Below, piece by piece: positions 34,744 to 43,980 of a stretch of 54,487 bases of DNA. The DNA comes from Candidatus Melainabacteria bacterium (GTDB lineage: Bacteria; Cyanobacteriota; Vampirovibrionia; Obscuribacterales; Obscuribacteraceae). The stretch spans positions 1 through 54,487 of the forward strand of contig PLZS01000118.1 in the NCBI GenBank assembly GCA_003153555.1, read 5' to 3'. The notes under the pieces are model-generated. The model saw only the letters and a list, made by a program, of their open reading frames with translations, had not been told where the DNA came from and ran no database searches. Each line of letters begins with the position of its first letter. Position 1 is the stretch's first letter. The position numbers and the translations under genes are program-made.

Positions 34744-35160
34744 ATGTTCAAAGAGTTTAAAGATTTCCTTTTGAAGACGAACGCCTTCGCGCTTGCGGTA
34801 GGCGTGATAATCGGCGCTTCCACAGGAAAAGTCGTCACTGCCGTGGTGGATGACTTGCTGATGCCACCCATTTCTTTGGTTATGCCAGCAGGTGACTGGC
34901 GGGAGCAGCAGATTGTGCTTTCCAAGGGCGTTGACGCGAGCGGGAAACCAACAGTGAGCGCCGTCAAATACGGGCACTTCTTCGGTTCTGTAATTGATTT
35001 CACAATCATCGCCTTCGTTGTATTCATGATCACAAAAGCTATCCTACCCAAAGAGCCTGCTGCGCCTCCACCGGATCCCACCAAGCAATGTCCAGAGTGT
35101 CTGGAAAATGTACCTGTGGCGGCGAAAAAATGTCGCGCTTGTTGCTCAGTTTTTGCTTAA
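34744..35160 (+). CDS. mscL: Large-conductance mechanosensitive channel MscL with C-terminal zinc ribbon
   Basis: This 138-residue channel opens under membrane tension to release solutes. The first helix is NAFALAVGVIIGASTGKVVT and the second is SVIDFTIIAFVVFMITKAI. The periplasmic loop between them is medium long. The usual cytoplasmic helical end is replaced by a Pro-rich linker and a zinc ribbon: CPECLENVPVAAKKCRACC (C116, C119, C130, C133). The ribbon may bind metal or a protein and tune gating; this is inferred. The start ATG follows the GTGACCG region with a weak ribosome binding site. Confidence 0.93.
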   Translation: MFKEFKDFLLKTNAFALAVGVIIGASTGKVVTAVVDDLLMPPISLVMPAGDWREQQIVLSKGVDASGKPTVSAVKYGHFFGSVIDFTIIAFVVFMITKAILPKEPAAPPPDPTKQCPECLENVPVAAKKCRACCSVFA

Positions 35161-35295
35161 AACGGCATCAAATACGGTATCAGTTTTCAGGAAATTCGAT
35201 AGGTCCATCGATTGTAGCCTTGGCAGACGAACACCCCCTTCACGTTTAACATCCAAAAGCCGATATGCTGGAAGTCAGCTTTCCTTGTAACGGTC

Positions 35296-35309
35296 TTAAC
35301 GCGCGTTAA
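35296..35309. promoter_or_regulatory. 14-bp perfect palindrome upstream of the TPR protein gene
   Basis: TTAACGCGCGTTAA lies 78 bases before the start of the TPR gene. A second feature nearby is ATACGGTAT, found at 35172-35180 and 35326-35334. Both look like protein-binding sites, but no regulator is known. Confidence 0.35.
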
Positions 35310-35386
35310 ATTAATTCGGAATTTGATACGGTATGATCTGTCACATTGCTCAGCTCTCAGTGAGCTTCTTTCAAGCGAGGTTAGTG

Positions 35387-36985
35387 ATGCGCGGATTTTG
35401 GCAAAAATTACTGGTATTGACTGCAGTTGTGTCGACCATTTGTCCGGTGACAGCGAAATCAGAAGATCCGGAGCCATCGATAGCACAGTCGTCGTCTGAG
35501 CAGAAAGCGGACAACATTCTTCCTAAAGAGAGCGCTGAAGCAATTAAGCAAGCCAACGAATTACACAGACAAGCTTCTGAGCAGCTCAAGATAAACAACT
35601 TGGAGAAAGCGATCGCTCTGGAAGAACAAGCGGCGAAAGCAGCACCGAATTACTGGTTGCCTCATAGTGCGCTAGCTTATCTATATTCTTACGGCAAAGG
35701 CGGACCAGCGCTGGAACAGGCAGCCACAGCAATCAAATGCGAGCACCCCCTCATGGCGGACACAAACAATGCCGTGCTGATGCAATCGATACATATGGTC
35801 GGTCCAGCGATAGACACATACAAACGATTGTTAGCAGCTGATCCTACATCGTGGCGAGCGAAGGTGGGCATGGCGCAGTGCTACATCATGAAAAACAGTC
35901 CAAAAGAAGCTAGCGCGTTGTTAGACGAATTGAGCGCCTCCCAGCTCAAAGACCCAGCCGGACTTTTGGCATTAGGTTATTGCTATAACAAAATTGGCGA
36001 CCGAGAAAAAGCCAAGGATGTGGTGAAACGTGGTCTAGCTGCCAATCCAGATCCAAAATTGACTGACAGACTGAATGTACAGCTGTTTGAAATTGCGGTG
36101 CAAACCGACGATCTTCCGCTCATACTTGATTTGAAGTCGAAAGTGTCTAGCAAGTTAGAAGCGAGACAGCGCAGCTGGTTGCGCTTCGGCAATATCAAAT
36201 TGGCGGGCTCTCCTAAAGAAGCTAAATTAGCATTGCAGATTGCCCAAACCGAAACTTTGTCTGACCGCGAATTGCGCGATTACGCAAGGGTGTTCGAAAA
36301 AAACGCCGCTGCCAAGCCAGCTGAGAAGACCGAATGGCTGTCGCTATCCAAAGAAGCGCTTACGCAAGCGCTGGCGCAAAAGCCGCAGTCGGTCGAAAAT
36401 AAAATCATTCTGGCATCGATTGATGAACAATTGGGCGACACATCTGGCGCCCTTAAGATTCTTAGAACCCCATCTCCCACATCTGACGTAGAGCGGACTG
36501 CGGACGTTTACACTGCTGGCTACTACAAAAAAGCAAGGAAAGCGGAAGATCAGGCCTTAACCAGTTTATTTGCTACGGATGGTAAAGGTTACAAGAGCTA
36601 CGCACAATCCGTTGATTTTCAGATTCCAGCGGCCAACTGCAGATGTAAGGTAAATTCGGCTAAATCGCTTCTTAAAACTCTGCCTGGAGTTTTCGATGTA
36701 ATAGTCGGACCTGGGGATAGACCCAACTCCACTGTCGTCTTCGACGCAAGGACCACGAACCGAAAAGACATGTTCGAAAACGAAAAACTGAAAAACTTCA
36801 AAGAAAAACTTGATGTTTCAAATGAAAAGCCTGTGGCGACTATTACCGACCTGGCACAAGTTTACGGCAATGAAGATCAGGCTCCACTGGCTACCAGTCC
36901 GTCTGTACAAATTGTGGTGCTGCAATATCCCACTCTTGACGATGCAACCACTAAAGTCTCCATAGGAAATAAGCCAGCTATCTAA
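35387..36985 (+). CDS. Exported TPR protein
   Basis: This protein of about 532 residues has a signal peptide (RGFWQKLLVLTAVVSTICPV then TAKSEDP) and several TPR units from about residue 50, such as NNLEKAIALEEQAAKAAPNY and KEASALLDELSASQL. The C-terminal ~150 residues (SAKSLLKTLPGVFDVIVGP) look like a folded domain that I cannot name. It should act outside the cytoplasm as a scaffold. The frame opens at 35333, but the ATG at 35387 has GCGAGG 6-7 bases upstream and gives a clean signal peptide. Confidence 0.75.
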   Translation: MRGFWQKLLVLTAVVSTICPVTAKSEDPEPSIAQSSSEQKADNILPKESAEAIKQANELHRQASEQLKINNLEKAIALEEQAAKAAPNYWLPHSALAYLYSYGKGGPALEQAATAIKCEHPLMADTNNAVLMQSIHMVGPAIDTYKRLLAADPTSWRAKVGMAQCYIMKNSPKEASALLDELSASQLKDPAGLLALGYCYNKIGDREKAKDVVKRGLAANPDPKLTDRLNVQLFEIAVQTDDLPLILDLKSKVSSKLEARQRSWLRFGNIKLAGSPKEAKLALQIAQTETLSDRELRDYARVFEKNAAAKPAEKTEWLSLSKEALTQALAQKPQSVENKIILASIDEQLGDTSGALKILRTPSPTSDVERTADVYTAGYYKKARKAEDQALTSLFATDGKGYKSYAQSVDFQIPAANCRCKVNSAKSLLKTLPGVFDVIVGPGDRPNSTVVFDARTTNRKDMFENEKLKNFKEKLDVSNEKPVATITDLAQVYGNEDQAPLATSPSVQIVVLQYPTLDDATTKVSIGNKPAI

Positions 36986-37095
36986 GCGATAGCGCGGGTT
37001 TCCTCGCTCAGAAAGGAAAGCGGATTCGGACTGTTCGCCAAGGGCGCTCGGGCATCCACAGCAGTGCTTTGAATCCTCCAAAAGCGGGTACAAAG

Positions 37096-37115
37096 ACTCC
37101 AGGTCCTTCTGGAGT
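37096..37115 (+). promoter_or_regulatory. Hairpin covering the ribosome binding site of the next gene
   Basis: ACTCCAG-GTCCTT-CTGGAGT is a perfect 7-bp inverted repeat. Its right arm contains the GGAG (37111-37114) proposed as the ribosome binding site of the gene that starts at 37123, so folding could limit translation. Confidence 0.35.
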
Positions 37116-37122
37116 GGGTATC

Positions 37123-37812
37123 ATGGGTGGTCTGGAACGTCGACGAAAACTGACTCTCGACGAAGTAAATATGTATTGGCACAAGCTGAAAGAGGGAGTG
37201 GAACGCGCTGACCTGCACAAGCTTTGCAATGCTATTCGCACTATCGACATGGCTCTTGCCGAAACCAGCCCAGCCTTGTGCAGACGGCTTTCGGCTAAAG
37301 GGTGGTCTCGCATCCGCGACGATTGCTTCGACTATTTGATTTCATCGTTCCCCGGACACTTCATCGTCTACGACGGTTCCAATCCCAGCCCTGTGGAAGC
37401 AGGTTCAGAGTGGCCAAAGACAGGGATGCTGGAATTCTATCCCGAGAACGTCAAACGCCGTGAGGATGCATATCAGTCCCAGCTGGAGAAGATTCATCCA
37501 GACGTGATTGTCAGATACCGATGGTGTTTCGCCGAAGGAAGGCAGAACACTATTCCGCAAGACTTTGGCACGTTCCGAGAAGCAATGAATCATGTAAATG
37601 AAGGAGACGAAGGTAATCAGGCCCGTCACCTCCTCGACGAACTCTATGAAGCTTGTGCCGAGGAAGCATTCAAGCTCAAGAAAATTGCGCATCGCCAGTG
37701 GTGGCAACTTCATTACGAGGCCGATGCATGCGCTGATCGTCGGCACAAAAACTTACTCAAGCAGCAAATGACACATCTCGAGCTGCTCTGGGGTAAAAGC
37801 GCCGTCCAATAG
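37123..37812 (+). CDS. Hypothetical cytoplasmic protein
   Basis: This protein of about 229 residues begins MGGLERRRKLTLDEVNMYWH. It is mostly helical and charged, with no signal peptide, membrane segment or recognised motif; a C-terminal HRQWWQLHYEADACADRRHK stretch is rich in aromatic and charged residues. A TTG at 37069 would give a longer protein, but the ATG at 37123 has GGAG 8 bases upstream. It follows the TPR gene with a short gap on the same strand. Confidence 0.6.
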   Translation: MGGLERRRKLTLDEVNMYWHKLKEGVERADLHKLCNAIRTIDMALAETSPALCRRLSAKGWSRIRDDCFDYLISSFPGHFIVYDGSNPSPVEAGSEWPKTGMLEFYPENVKRREDAYQSQLEKIHPDVIVRYRWCFAEGRQNTIPQDFGTFREAMNHVNEGDEGNQARHLLDELYEACAEEAFKLKKIAHRQWWQLHYEADACADRRHKNLLKQQMTHLELLWGKSAVQ

Positions 37813-37953
37813 CCAGCTCAATAGCCGTTTAAACGTTTGTACTCTTTCGAACAGTTGCGCTATTCCTGCTCCAAAAGATTGCGTTTAATATCGATGTGTT
37901 TTCCATCTTTTCTGAACCGCATCAGCGCATTCACGACATAGTGCAGCTGCGGA

Positions 37954-39153
37954 CTACAAGCTTCCCGGCTTGTTAACTGCCGCATAATGCGGGTTACCAG
38001 GTAAGCTCTGTGCGACAGCGGATGTACCCACAGTCTTAGCAAGAGCATCAAAGAAAGCAGTGCTGCCTTGCGGATTCAAGTGCACGGTCTCGAGAAAATT
38101 TGACGACTGATTCAACGGTTGCTTATTCAGATCCTGAAATTCAACTGAGTTCTGCTTGCAAAGCTTCTGTGTTTCGGTCAAATAATACTGATAGAGTTTT
38201 GGCGGCATGATCGCAACATTGTCGGTGCTAATCGGCATGTTCACTACTAAAATCGGCACGTGGCGCTGATTGCACAACGCCAGAAGTCGATTGAAATATG
38301 CTAACTGCGTGCGAATTTGGTGTGGTGCCAGAGGGCTGTACCTCATTTGATAAGCCTCTTTCATTCGCTCGCCAGTGGGGTGCGAGACTGCTTCGCCAGG
38401 CGCCAAAGGTCCATCAATCTTCATTGTCGAGACTAACGTTGATGCTTCAGGCTTAAGAAGAAGTGGATAATTATCACTAACCGGTTTGAGGGCCGTCGCC
38501 ATTACCTGCTTACTCAAAATAGCTCGGTTCTCCCATAGCGGTGAGAACGCTGCTAAAGTTAGAGCCAATTTGGTGTCAGCCGTGACCCTCGGCAACTGCC
38601 AAATATCGGGCAGGTCATCCAATCCGTAGAACAACTTAAATGCTTCACTTGTTTCCACGCCGAACATCAGATTATCTTGAAAGTCGCGCACACTGATACC
38701 ATATACAATGGCACGCGGTCGTTCAGCACCATTTAAAACATGCTTTGTGAGAAGGTAGGCATCCGATGCCATCGCGCCTCCCAGCGCCAGACAAACGGTG
38801 TTTGCGTTCATTCCCAAATTTGTATGCAAGGCTCGATCAAAAAACTCGCTCTGCCGATGACTGAGTCGATCCACCGGTTTGTTAACAGCAATTGCCGCCG
38901 CTTGAACTGAAGCTACGGCAACAAGCGAAGATCCAAGCAGGGCAATATCCGGTTGCTTGGTTTCGCTGGCGCAAAACTGCGACACGACCAGGGCATCACT
39001 CAAATGCGGGTCCAGCTTACTTTCTCGAGACAAATTTGTTTGCCGAGCCAACCATAGATTACTGGCAAAAAGCAGCATAATTGCCACAATCGCTGCACTG
39101 ACAGGCGCTGTTATTCTAAATTTGGAGCTGCTCAAGGACAATTCCACCGGCAA
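37954..39153 (-). CDS. Membrane-anchored SGNH-hydrolase-like protein (AlgJ/AlgX-like)
   Basis: This 399-residue protein has an N-terminal membrane helix (about residues 15-35). A GDS-like motif, IALLGSSLVA (S75/S76), lies after the first strand; VNMPIS and HLNPQGSTAFF near the end fit the later blocks of SGNH hydrolases. Such proteins often O-acetylate or deacetylate exported polysaccharides, but no partner acyltransferase gene is adjacent, so the role is tentative. The opposing gene 37123-37812 ends 141 bases away. Confidence 0.65.
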   Translation of the reverse strand: MPVELSLSSSKFRITAPVSAAIVAIMLLFASNLWLARQTNLSRESKLDPHLSDALVVSQFCASETKQPDIALLGSSLVAVASVQAAAIAVNKPVDRLSHRQSEFFDRALHTNLGMNANTVCLALGGAMASDAYLLTKHVLNGAERPRAIVYGISVRDFQDNLMFGVETSEAFKLFYGLDDLPDIWQLPRVTADTKLALTLAAFSPLWENRAILSKQVMATALKPVSDNYPLLLKPEASTLVSTMKIDGPLAPGEAVSHPTGERMKEAYQMRYSPLAPHQIRTQLAYFNRLLALCNQRHVPILVVNMPISTDNVAIMPPKLYQYYLTETQKLCKQNSVEFQDLNKQPLNQSSNFLETVHLNPQGSTAFFDALAKTVGTSAVAQSLPGNPHYAAVNKPGSL

Positions 39154-39341
39154 GGGCTCAGCAGTTGCGCCAAATGGCTGCCACTTGGCGAGCGCCGAGC
39201 CATTTTACCCTGTCTCTTGTCTACGCGTCCAATTGAGGACAGTACAAAGAAATAGCGAGAGCGGGCGTCTGGATTAGAAGTCGCTTATAAATCGCTACAA
39301 CTCCAACAAGATGAAGCAATCCGCTAGCACTGTTGGTCGTT

Positions 39342-39488
39342 CTATCTAATTAAGTGGTTCGCAATACTGAGCAGTGGCGCTGACGCGGCTGTCGGAGCAG
39401 GCGTTAACGTGTGAGCGAACGCTTCAGCGCCATACAGTAACAGCGAAAGCGTGCTGGCAATTAGAATTCTTACTTTTAACGATTTCAT
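39342..39488 (-). CDS. Small secreted peptide (48 residues)
   Basis: A short frame starts at an ATG with AGGGG about 6 bases upstream. It encodes a complete signal peptide (MKSLKVRILIASTLSLLLYG then AEAFA) and a 23-residue mature part rich in Ala, Pro and Thr, ending NHLIR. The strong ribosome binding site and clean signal make it probably real. It lies between the SGNH and kinase genes, on the minus strand. No family is recognised. Confidence 0.55.
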   Translation of the reverse strand: MKSLKVRILIASTLSLLLYGAEAFAHTLTPAPTAASAPLLSIANHLIR

Positions 39489-39630
39489 GGGTTACCCCTC
39501 ACGCTTCTTTGAATTGGTGACTCTGACGGAATCAACACGAAAAGGGTCCTTATTAGGATGAAAAAGAAATGATTTAACCACTATGAGCGTTTCCTGGGCA
39601 TAACCAAATTGGTGATAAAGGGGCGCTGGT

Positions 39631-41265
39631 TTGAATTTCAAAGAAAAATCCAAGGTCGAACTTAAGACAATTTGTTCGCTTTGCGGAAAACCAATTAGCG
39701 ATAGAGCTCAGAGCAATGTGACACGTTTTCTGTCATTAGAAAGTCGATGCAGCTGTGTGACGCCCGAATCACAGCCAGAAGACGCGGCGGCCCAAGCTGA
39801 TTGTCAGCTCAGTGACGCTGCAGCTCAGATTAATGACGCGGCGAATAAGCTTTCAACTGAAGCTGTCATCGCTAACCTTGGCGATCGATACGAAGTTCAA
39901 TCGCTGCTTGGTCGTGGTGGAATGGGCGCTGTCTACAAAGTTCGTGACAAAGAATTGCAAAAAACATTTGCTATTAAGGTTCTCAATCCAGACCTTGTTG
40001 AGGACAAGAATTCTCTCAAACGATTTGAACAAGAAGCTCAAGCAGCCAGCGGTCTGACTAACCCAAACCTTGTTGCTGTTTACGATTACGGCATAGGAAA
40101 AAAGGGATCGCCATACATTGTCATGGACTATCTCGATGGCACCAGCCTCGATACCGTTCTACAAAAAGATGGATACCTCGATGTTCCAAGGGCAGAAGAC
40201 ATTTTCATTCAAGTGTGCGAAGCGATAGTGCATGCACACAGTAAATCTGTCATTCACCGCGACATTAAGCCAAGCAATATCATGCTCACCAAAGGCATTG
40301 ATGGCGGTGATTTCGTCAAACTTGTGGATTTCGGAATTGCCAAAGTTCTACCAAGCCAACAAAAAGCGACGCACAATCTAACTCAAACTGGTGACATATT
40401 CGGCAGTCCACTGTACATGTCACCAGAACAATGTCTTGGCAATAAACTTGATAATCGCACCGATATTTACGCCCTCGGATGTGTGATGTATGAAGCTCTA
40501 ACAGGGCATCCGCCGTTCATGGCAGAAAATCCAATCAAGATAATTCTAAAACACATCAACGACGAGCCAAAGGCGATCTCGGAGCTACCGCAGGACTACA
40601 AAGTACCGAAAAATCTAGAGTCGATTATTATGCGGTGTCTTGCAAAAGAACCTCAGGATCGCTATCAAACTGCTGAAGAATTGCTCAAAGATTTGCAAGC
40701 AGTTCGTGATGGAAAATCCATCAAGCTAAAGAAGCTTCCGCAAAAGTCTAAGCCTGCACCATCAAGAAAGAGGTTACTCTTGATCTTTTTCTCTGCGTTG
40801 TCGCTAGGCTTAGTAGCCAGCATCATTTTGATTGCAACGGCGGGAAACCATCAACCTAGCGTATTTGGCGTCAATCCGATTGCTGATGCAAAAGACCTCG
40901 ACAATAAATCTTACGCATATTTCGTCAATAAGGATTACGAGAAAGCGATACCACTACTCCTGTTCGGGTTGAGCGCCTACAAAGGTACAGACCCGTATTA
41001 TCTTGCGGATAACTATCAGCACGTGGGCAAGTGCTACAAGGAATTGGGGAAGTATCAGACTGCAGTCGACTACTATGAAAAAGCTTTGAAGATTTATGGC
41101 GAACAAAAATTGATCCACGGAGCAGGCTATGAAATGGAATCCGAGGCGCGAATGGATTATGCAGACGTCTTGCGTCATCTGGGCAATGCCCTGAAAGCGG
41201 CCCAAGTCGCGAGCGGTCAATACACACCAACTCAAACAGTTGAACCGGCACCTAACATTCGCTAA
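39631..41265 (+). CDS. Membrane Ser/Thr protein kinase with N-terminal zinc ribbon and C-terminal TPRs
   Basis: This 544-residue kinase has a zinc-ribbon-like N-terminus (C15, C18, C40, C42), a PknB-type kinase domain at about 85-355 (GRGGMG 94-99, K116, HRDIKPSN with D201, DFG 223-225, SPEQ for the APE motif), one membrane helix at about 375-400, and TPR-like helices outside (DKSYAYFVNKDYEKAIPLL-type, then YQHVGKCYKELGKYQTAVDY). It should phosphorylate proteins in response to an outer signal or partner. The start is a TTG with AAAGGGG upstream. The next gene encodes an exported Gly-rich protein. Confidence 0.92.
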   Translation: MNFKEKSKVELKTICSLCGKPISDRAQSNVTRFLSLESRCSCVTPESQPEDAAAQADCQLSDAAAQINDAANKLSTEAVIANLGDRYEVQSLLGRGGMGAVYKVRDKELQKTFAIKVLNPDLVEDKNSLKRFEQEAQAASGLTNPNLVAVYDYGIGKKGSPYIVMDYLDGTSLDTVLQKDGYLDVPRAEDIFIQVCEAIVHAHSKSVIHRDIKPSNIMLTKGIDGGDFVKLVDFGIAKVLPSQQKATHNLTQTGDIFGSPLYMSPEQCLGNKLDNRTDIYALGCVMYEALTGHPPFMAENPIKIILKHINDEPKAISELPQDYKVPKNLESIIMRCLAKEPQDRYQTAEELLKDLQAVRDGKSIKLKKLPQKSKPAPSRKRLLLIFFSALSLGLVASIILIATAGNHQPSVFGVNPIADAKDLDNKSYAYFVNKDYEKAIPLLLFGLSAYKGTDPYYLADNYQHVGKCYKELGKYQTAVDYYEKALKIYGEQKLIHGAGYEMESEARMDYADVLRHLGNALKAAQVASGQYTPTQTVEPAPNIR

Positions 41266-41364
41266 TGTCACGAACAAGTCACGCTGCTGTCATGTCTTGG
41301 TCACGACCGTACCACATTATGAATGAACAAACCAACCGCCCTGGTTTGTTTATGGCAAAGAGGT

Positions 41365-41937
41365 ATGAATGTGATCGTTATTGCGACAGTTACTCGACTT
41401 GCTCTAGTCAGCCTCATGATCATTATCACAGCCGGACCAGCGTCTGCGCAGAGCGCACGCAAAGCAGTCAACACAATTGCAAGCTACGCAGTCAACCCAG
41501 CTGGAACCAATAATCAAAGTGCAAGCAGTCAAAGTGGTGGCACTCAAGGAGTATCCATGCTGCCTAACGTTTCAACAGCGTCTGTCGATTTGAACACTTG
41601 CGATATGGATTTCATTGGCGGCAAGTCGCGACCATCTAGCGGTGGAGGCGGTGGTGGTGGCGGATCCGACCCGGGCGCTGGCACCGGTCAATCGAACTAC
41701 CCACCGGCACCAGGTCCGGGCTATCAACCAATGACTCAGCACGGAGAGTTCGTAGGCTGGTACAGTCCTGACGAAGTCGCCCTCTCACAAACGGACTTTC
41801 CTGCCGCTCTCGTCAGCATTCTAAAAAGCGATCGCTATTACGGTGGTATCGAAGGGGCAGCCTCGATACTGTACGAAATTGGCATGATATCTAGCCCATT
41901 TGCATTCGACGAAGCCAGCGCATTTCTCGGCAAATAG
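41365..41937 (+). CDS. Exported protein with Gly-rich linker
   Basis: This protein of about 190 residues has a signal peptide (TRLALVSLMIIITAGPASAQ), a Ser/Asn-rich part, a poly-Gly linker (eight Gly in a row) and a C-terminal domain (HGEFVGWYSPDEVALSQTDF, then YYGGIEGAASILYEIG). No family is recognised. The ATG at 41365 has AAAGAGG 5-6 bases upstream, so the earlier ATG at 41323 is not preferred. It is 99 bases after the kinase gene on the same strand. Confidence 0.62.
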   Translation: MNVIVIATVTRLALVSLMIIITAGPASAQSARKAVNTIASYAVNPAGTNNQSASSQSGGTQGVSMLPNVSTASVDLNTCDMDFIGGKSRPSSGGGGGGGGSDPGAGTGQSNYPPAPGPGYQPMTQHGEFVGWYSPDEVALSQTDFPAALVSILKSDRYYGGIEGAASILYEIGMISSPFAFDEASAFLGK

Positions 41938-42192
41938 ATAACACAATACAAATCCAGCCCCAGGAATAAAAATGGATAACACAGCACAGTGCGCGACTAA
42001 GTGCTCTAACTAGCAAATTAGCTGCCGCGAAAGAAGAGAGAAGTGTAGATCGCCTGCGCATTCGCCTGATATCAAGTCCATTTGCTCTTCACCAAGCACA
42101 AAGATTTATTGGCCATTAATTCCCTAAACATGCCATTCGCGTCTATCCCGTGATACAAATCCTTAGTCAGATGCGTACGAGTGGAGAAAGCT

Positions 42193-43398
42193 GTGAAAAA
42201 CATAGGAATCATTACCTCCGGGGGCGATTGCGGTGGTCTGAACGGAGTCATCAAGGGCGCTGCATTGATGGCACTGAGTAAGGGCATCACCGCCTGGATC
42301 ATTCCAAACGGATACGCCGGGCTTTACAACCTGAAAGATCTGAAGAGTCTAACCAAGCTAACAAAAGAGCGAATTGAACAGATCGACGTGATCATTGCCG
42401 GTAGTGAAGCCGGCAACTCCCGTGTAAAAGTTTCAAAAATCAAAGATGAAAAAAAATATGAACGAATCAAGGAAGGATTGAAGAAGTTCAATCTGGACGC
42501 GCTAGTCATCGCCGGTGGTGACGACACTGGAAGCGTCGTAGTCGATTTGGCGAGTCGAGACATACCCTGTGTTCATGCTCCTAAGACTATGGACTTGGAC
42601 TTGATGCCTTACAGCGTCGGCGGCGATTCAACAATTAATCGCATTGCAGAATTCGTTCGTGACCTAAAAACCACGGGCAGAACACACAACAGAATTGTCG
42701 TCATGGAAGTGTTTGGACGTTATGCGGGACACACCGCATTTCGCGGCGGTGTCGCGGCAGACGCTGATGCTATCCTGATTCCAGAGATACCGGTAGACTT
42801 CGATGTGTTGTACAAACGTGTCAAAGAAGTATTCTGCAAACGCATTGAAGAGAGTGATGTTCAGGCGGGTACGGCAATCGTAGTTGTTGCTGAAGGCTTG
42901 AGAGATGCATCTGGAAACGAACTCGTTGATATGACGTCTGAACCAGACTCATTTGGGCACAGAAAGCTGATGGGGGCGGGGAGATTCGTAGTCAAACAAA
43001 TCGAAGATCGCATCAAAGCTGATCCGGAAATCAAAGAATTTATGAAGCGCACCGGGCAATTTGTCGAAGGTCTTTATGAGATTCCCGAGGTTCGCGAAAT
43101 TCGACCCAGTCATCTTGTGCGATGTGGATTTAGTTCTGCTGTGGATTCCAACTTTGGTCTGGAAGTCGGGTCAGCCGCTGTGGAGCTCATTTCTCAAGGC
43201 ATCTTCGGCGTAACGGTGGTTTCTTATCGCTCCGGCAAAGTTGAATACATGGACGTGAAAGATGCAATTATTCAACGTCACGTCACTGACGCAGACGTCG
43301 CCCTCTTCGAAACACTAGGAGTATGTTTTGGACGGGAACCGGGGAAAGCTACAGCTGAAGCCGTAAAGGTGACTGGAACACCAATACGCGTCTACTAA
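42193..43398 (+). CDS. pfp: 6-phosphofructokinase, pyrophosphate-dependent type by signature
   Basis: This 401-residue enzyme phosphorylates fructose 6-phosphate to fructose 1,6-bisphosphate in glycolysis. Motifs are SGGDCGG, GGDDT (108-112) and PKTMDLD (130-136), then GGDST and MEVFGRYAGH. In ATP-type enzymes the first two read GGDGS and PGTIDND; Asp in GGDDT and Lys in PKT are the known marks of pyrophosphate use. The N of TIDND is Leu here, which is unusual. The GTG at 42193 has GGAGA 6 bases upstream and is preferred over the GTG at 42181. Confidence 0.88.
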   Translation: MKNIGIITSGGDCGGLNGVIKGAALMALSKGITAWIIPNGYAGLYNLKDLKSLTKLTKERIEQIDVIIAGSEAGNSRVKVSKIKDEKKYERIKEGLKKFNLDALVIAGGDDTGSVVVDLASRDIPCVHAPKTMDLDLMPYSVGGDSTINRIAEFVRDLKTTGRTHNRIVVMEVFGRYAGHTAFRGGVAADADAILIPEIPVDFDVLYKRVKEVFCKRIEESDVQAGTAIVVVAEGLRDASGNELVDMTSEPDSFGHRKLMGAGRFVVKQIEDRIKADPEIKEFMKRTGQFVEGLYEIPEVREIRPSHLVRCGFSSAVDSNFGLEVGSAAVELISQGIFGVTVVSYRSGKVEYMDVKDAIIQRHVTDADVALFETLGVCFGREPGKATAEAVKVTGTPIRVY

Positions 43399-43416
43399 AT
43401 TCAACTAATAGCTAAT

Positions 43417-43854
43417 TCAACTAATCCTTTCGAGTATTCGTTTAATTTCAGGAGTCAGCGCACTAGACTTCTTTGTTTGCTCGTCGGTGAGAACAATGAT
43501 CGACTCGGCTGTTGAGCAGCACTTCATGTCAACGAAGAGTGCTTGTCCGACGGTGAAAGAGCTGTTTCCCATGGAAAGCACTCTAGAGCCGACTTCGACT
43601 ATGCCAGGGAAATTCAACTCAGCTAAATAATCCAGCGACAACCTGGCAATTACCCAACTCTTGCCGGTGCCACAGATGGGTACCTCTTTATCAAAGAGAA
43701 AGTCCACTCTGCCGGATTCAAGCAGAGTGCAGAATACTGCATTGTTAACGTGCCCCTGCCTGTCCGTGTCACCATAGCGCAGGTTAACGGACGTCCAATG
43801 TTTGTAAAAACTCCGGTCGGTATCACATATAGTGGCGCGCTTCGTTGATGTCAT
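43417..43854 (-). CDS. 4-hydroxybenzoyl-CoA thioesterase-like (4HBT, YbgC/FadM type) acyl-CoA thioesterase
   Basis: This 145-residue single hotdog-domain protein should hydrolyse acyl-CoA esters. The active-site block is RYGDTDRQGHVNNAVF (catalytic Asp at about 31), followed by LESGRVDFLF and the later strand VEVGSRVLSMGNSSFTV. The substrate cannot be judged. It converges with the phosphofructokinase gene across 18 bases. Confidence 0.85.
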   Translation of the reverse strand: MTSTKRATICDTDRSFYKHWTSVNLRYGDTDRQGHVNNAVFCTLLESGRVDFLFDKEVPICGTGKSWVIARLSLDYLAELNFPGIVEVGSRVLSMGNSSFTVGQALFVDMKCCSTAESIIVLTDEQTKKSSALTPEIKRILERIS

Positions 43855-43980
43855 TGCAAGCCGAATTCCGAGGATACTCTAGGCACATTATATGGGCTCT
43901 ATCCAGAATGCTAACCGACTCTGCAAGCGGCCCAACTTACATAGTGTATTTGGCTAGGCACTGATAGCATCCAGTCAGCA

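Noticed and set aside
43399..43432. Short direct repeat ATTCAACTAAT between convergent genes
   Set aside because: It is too short and AT-rich to be more than a chance duplication.
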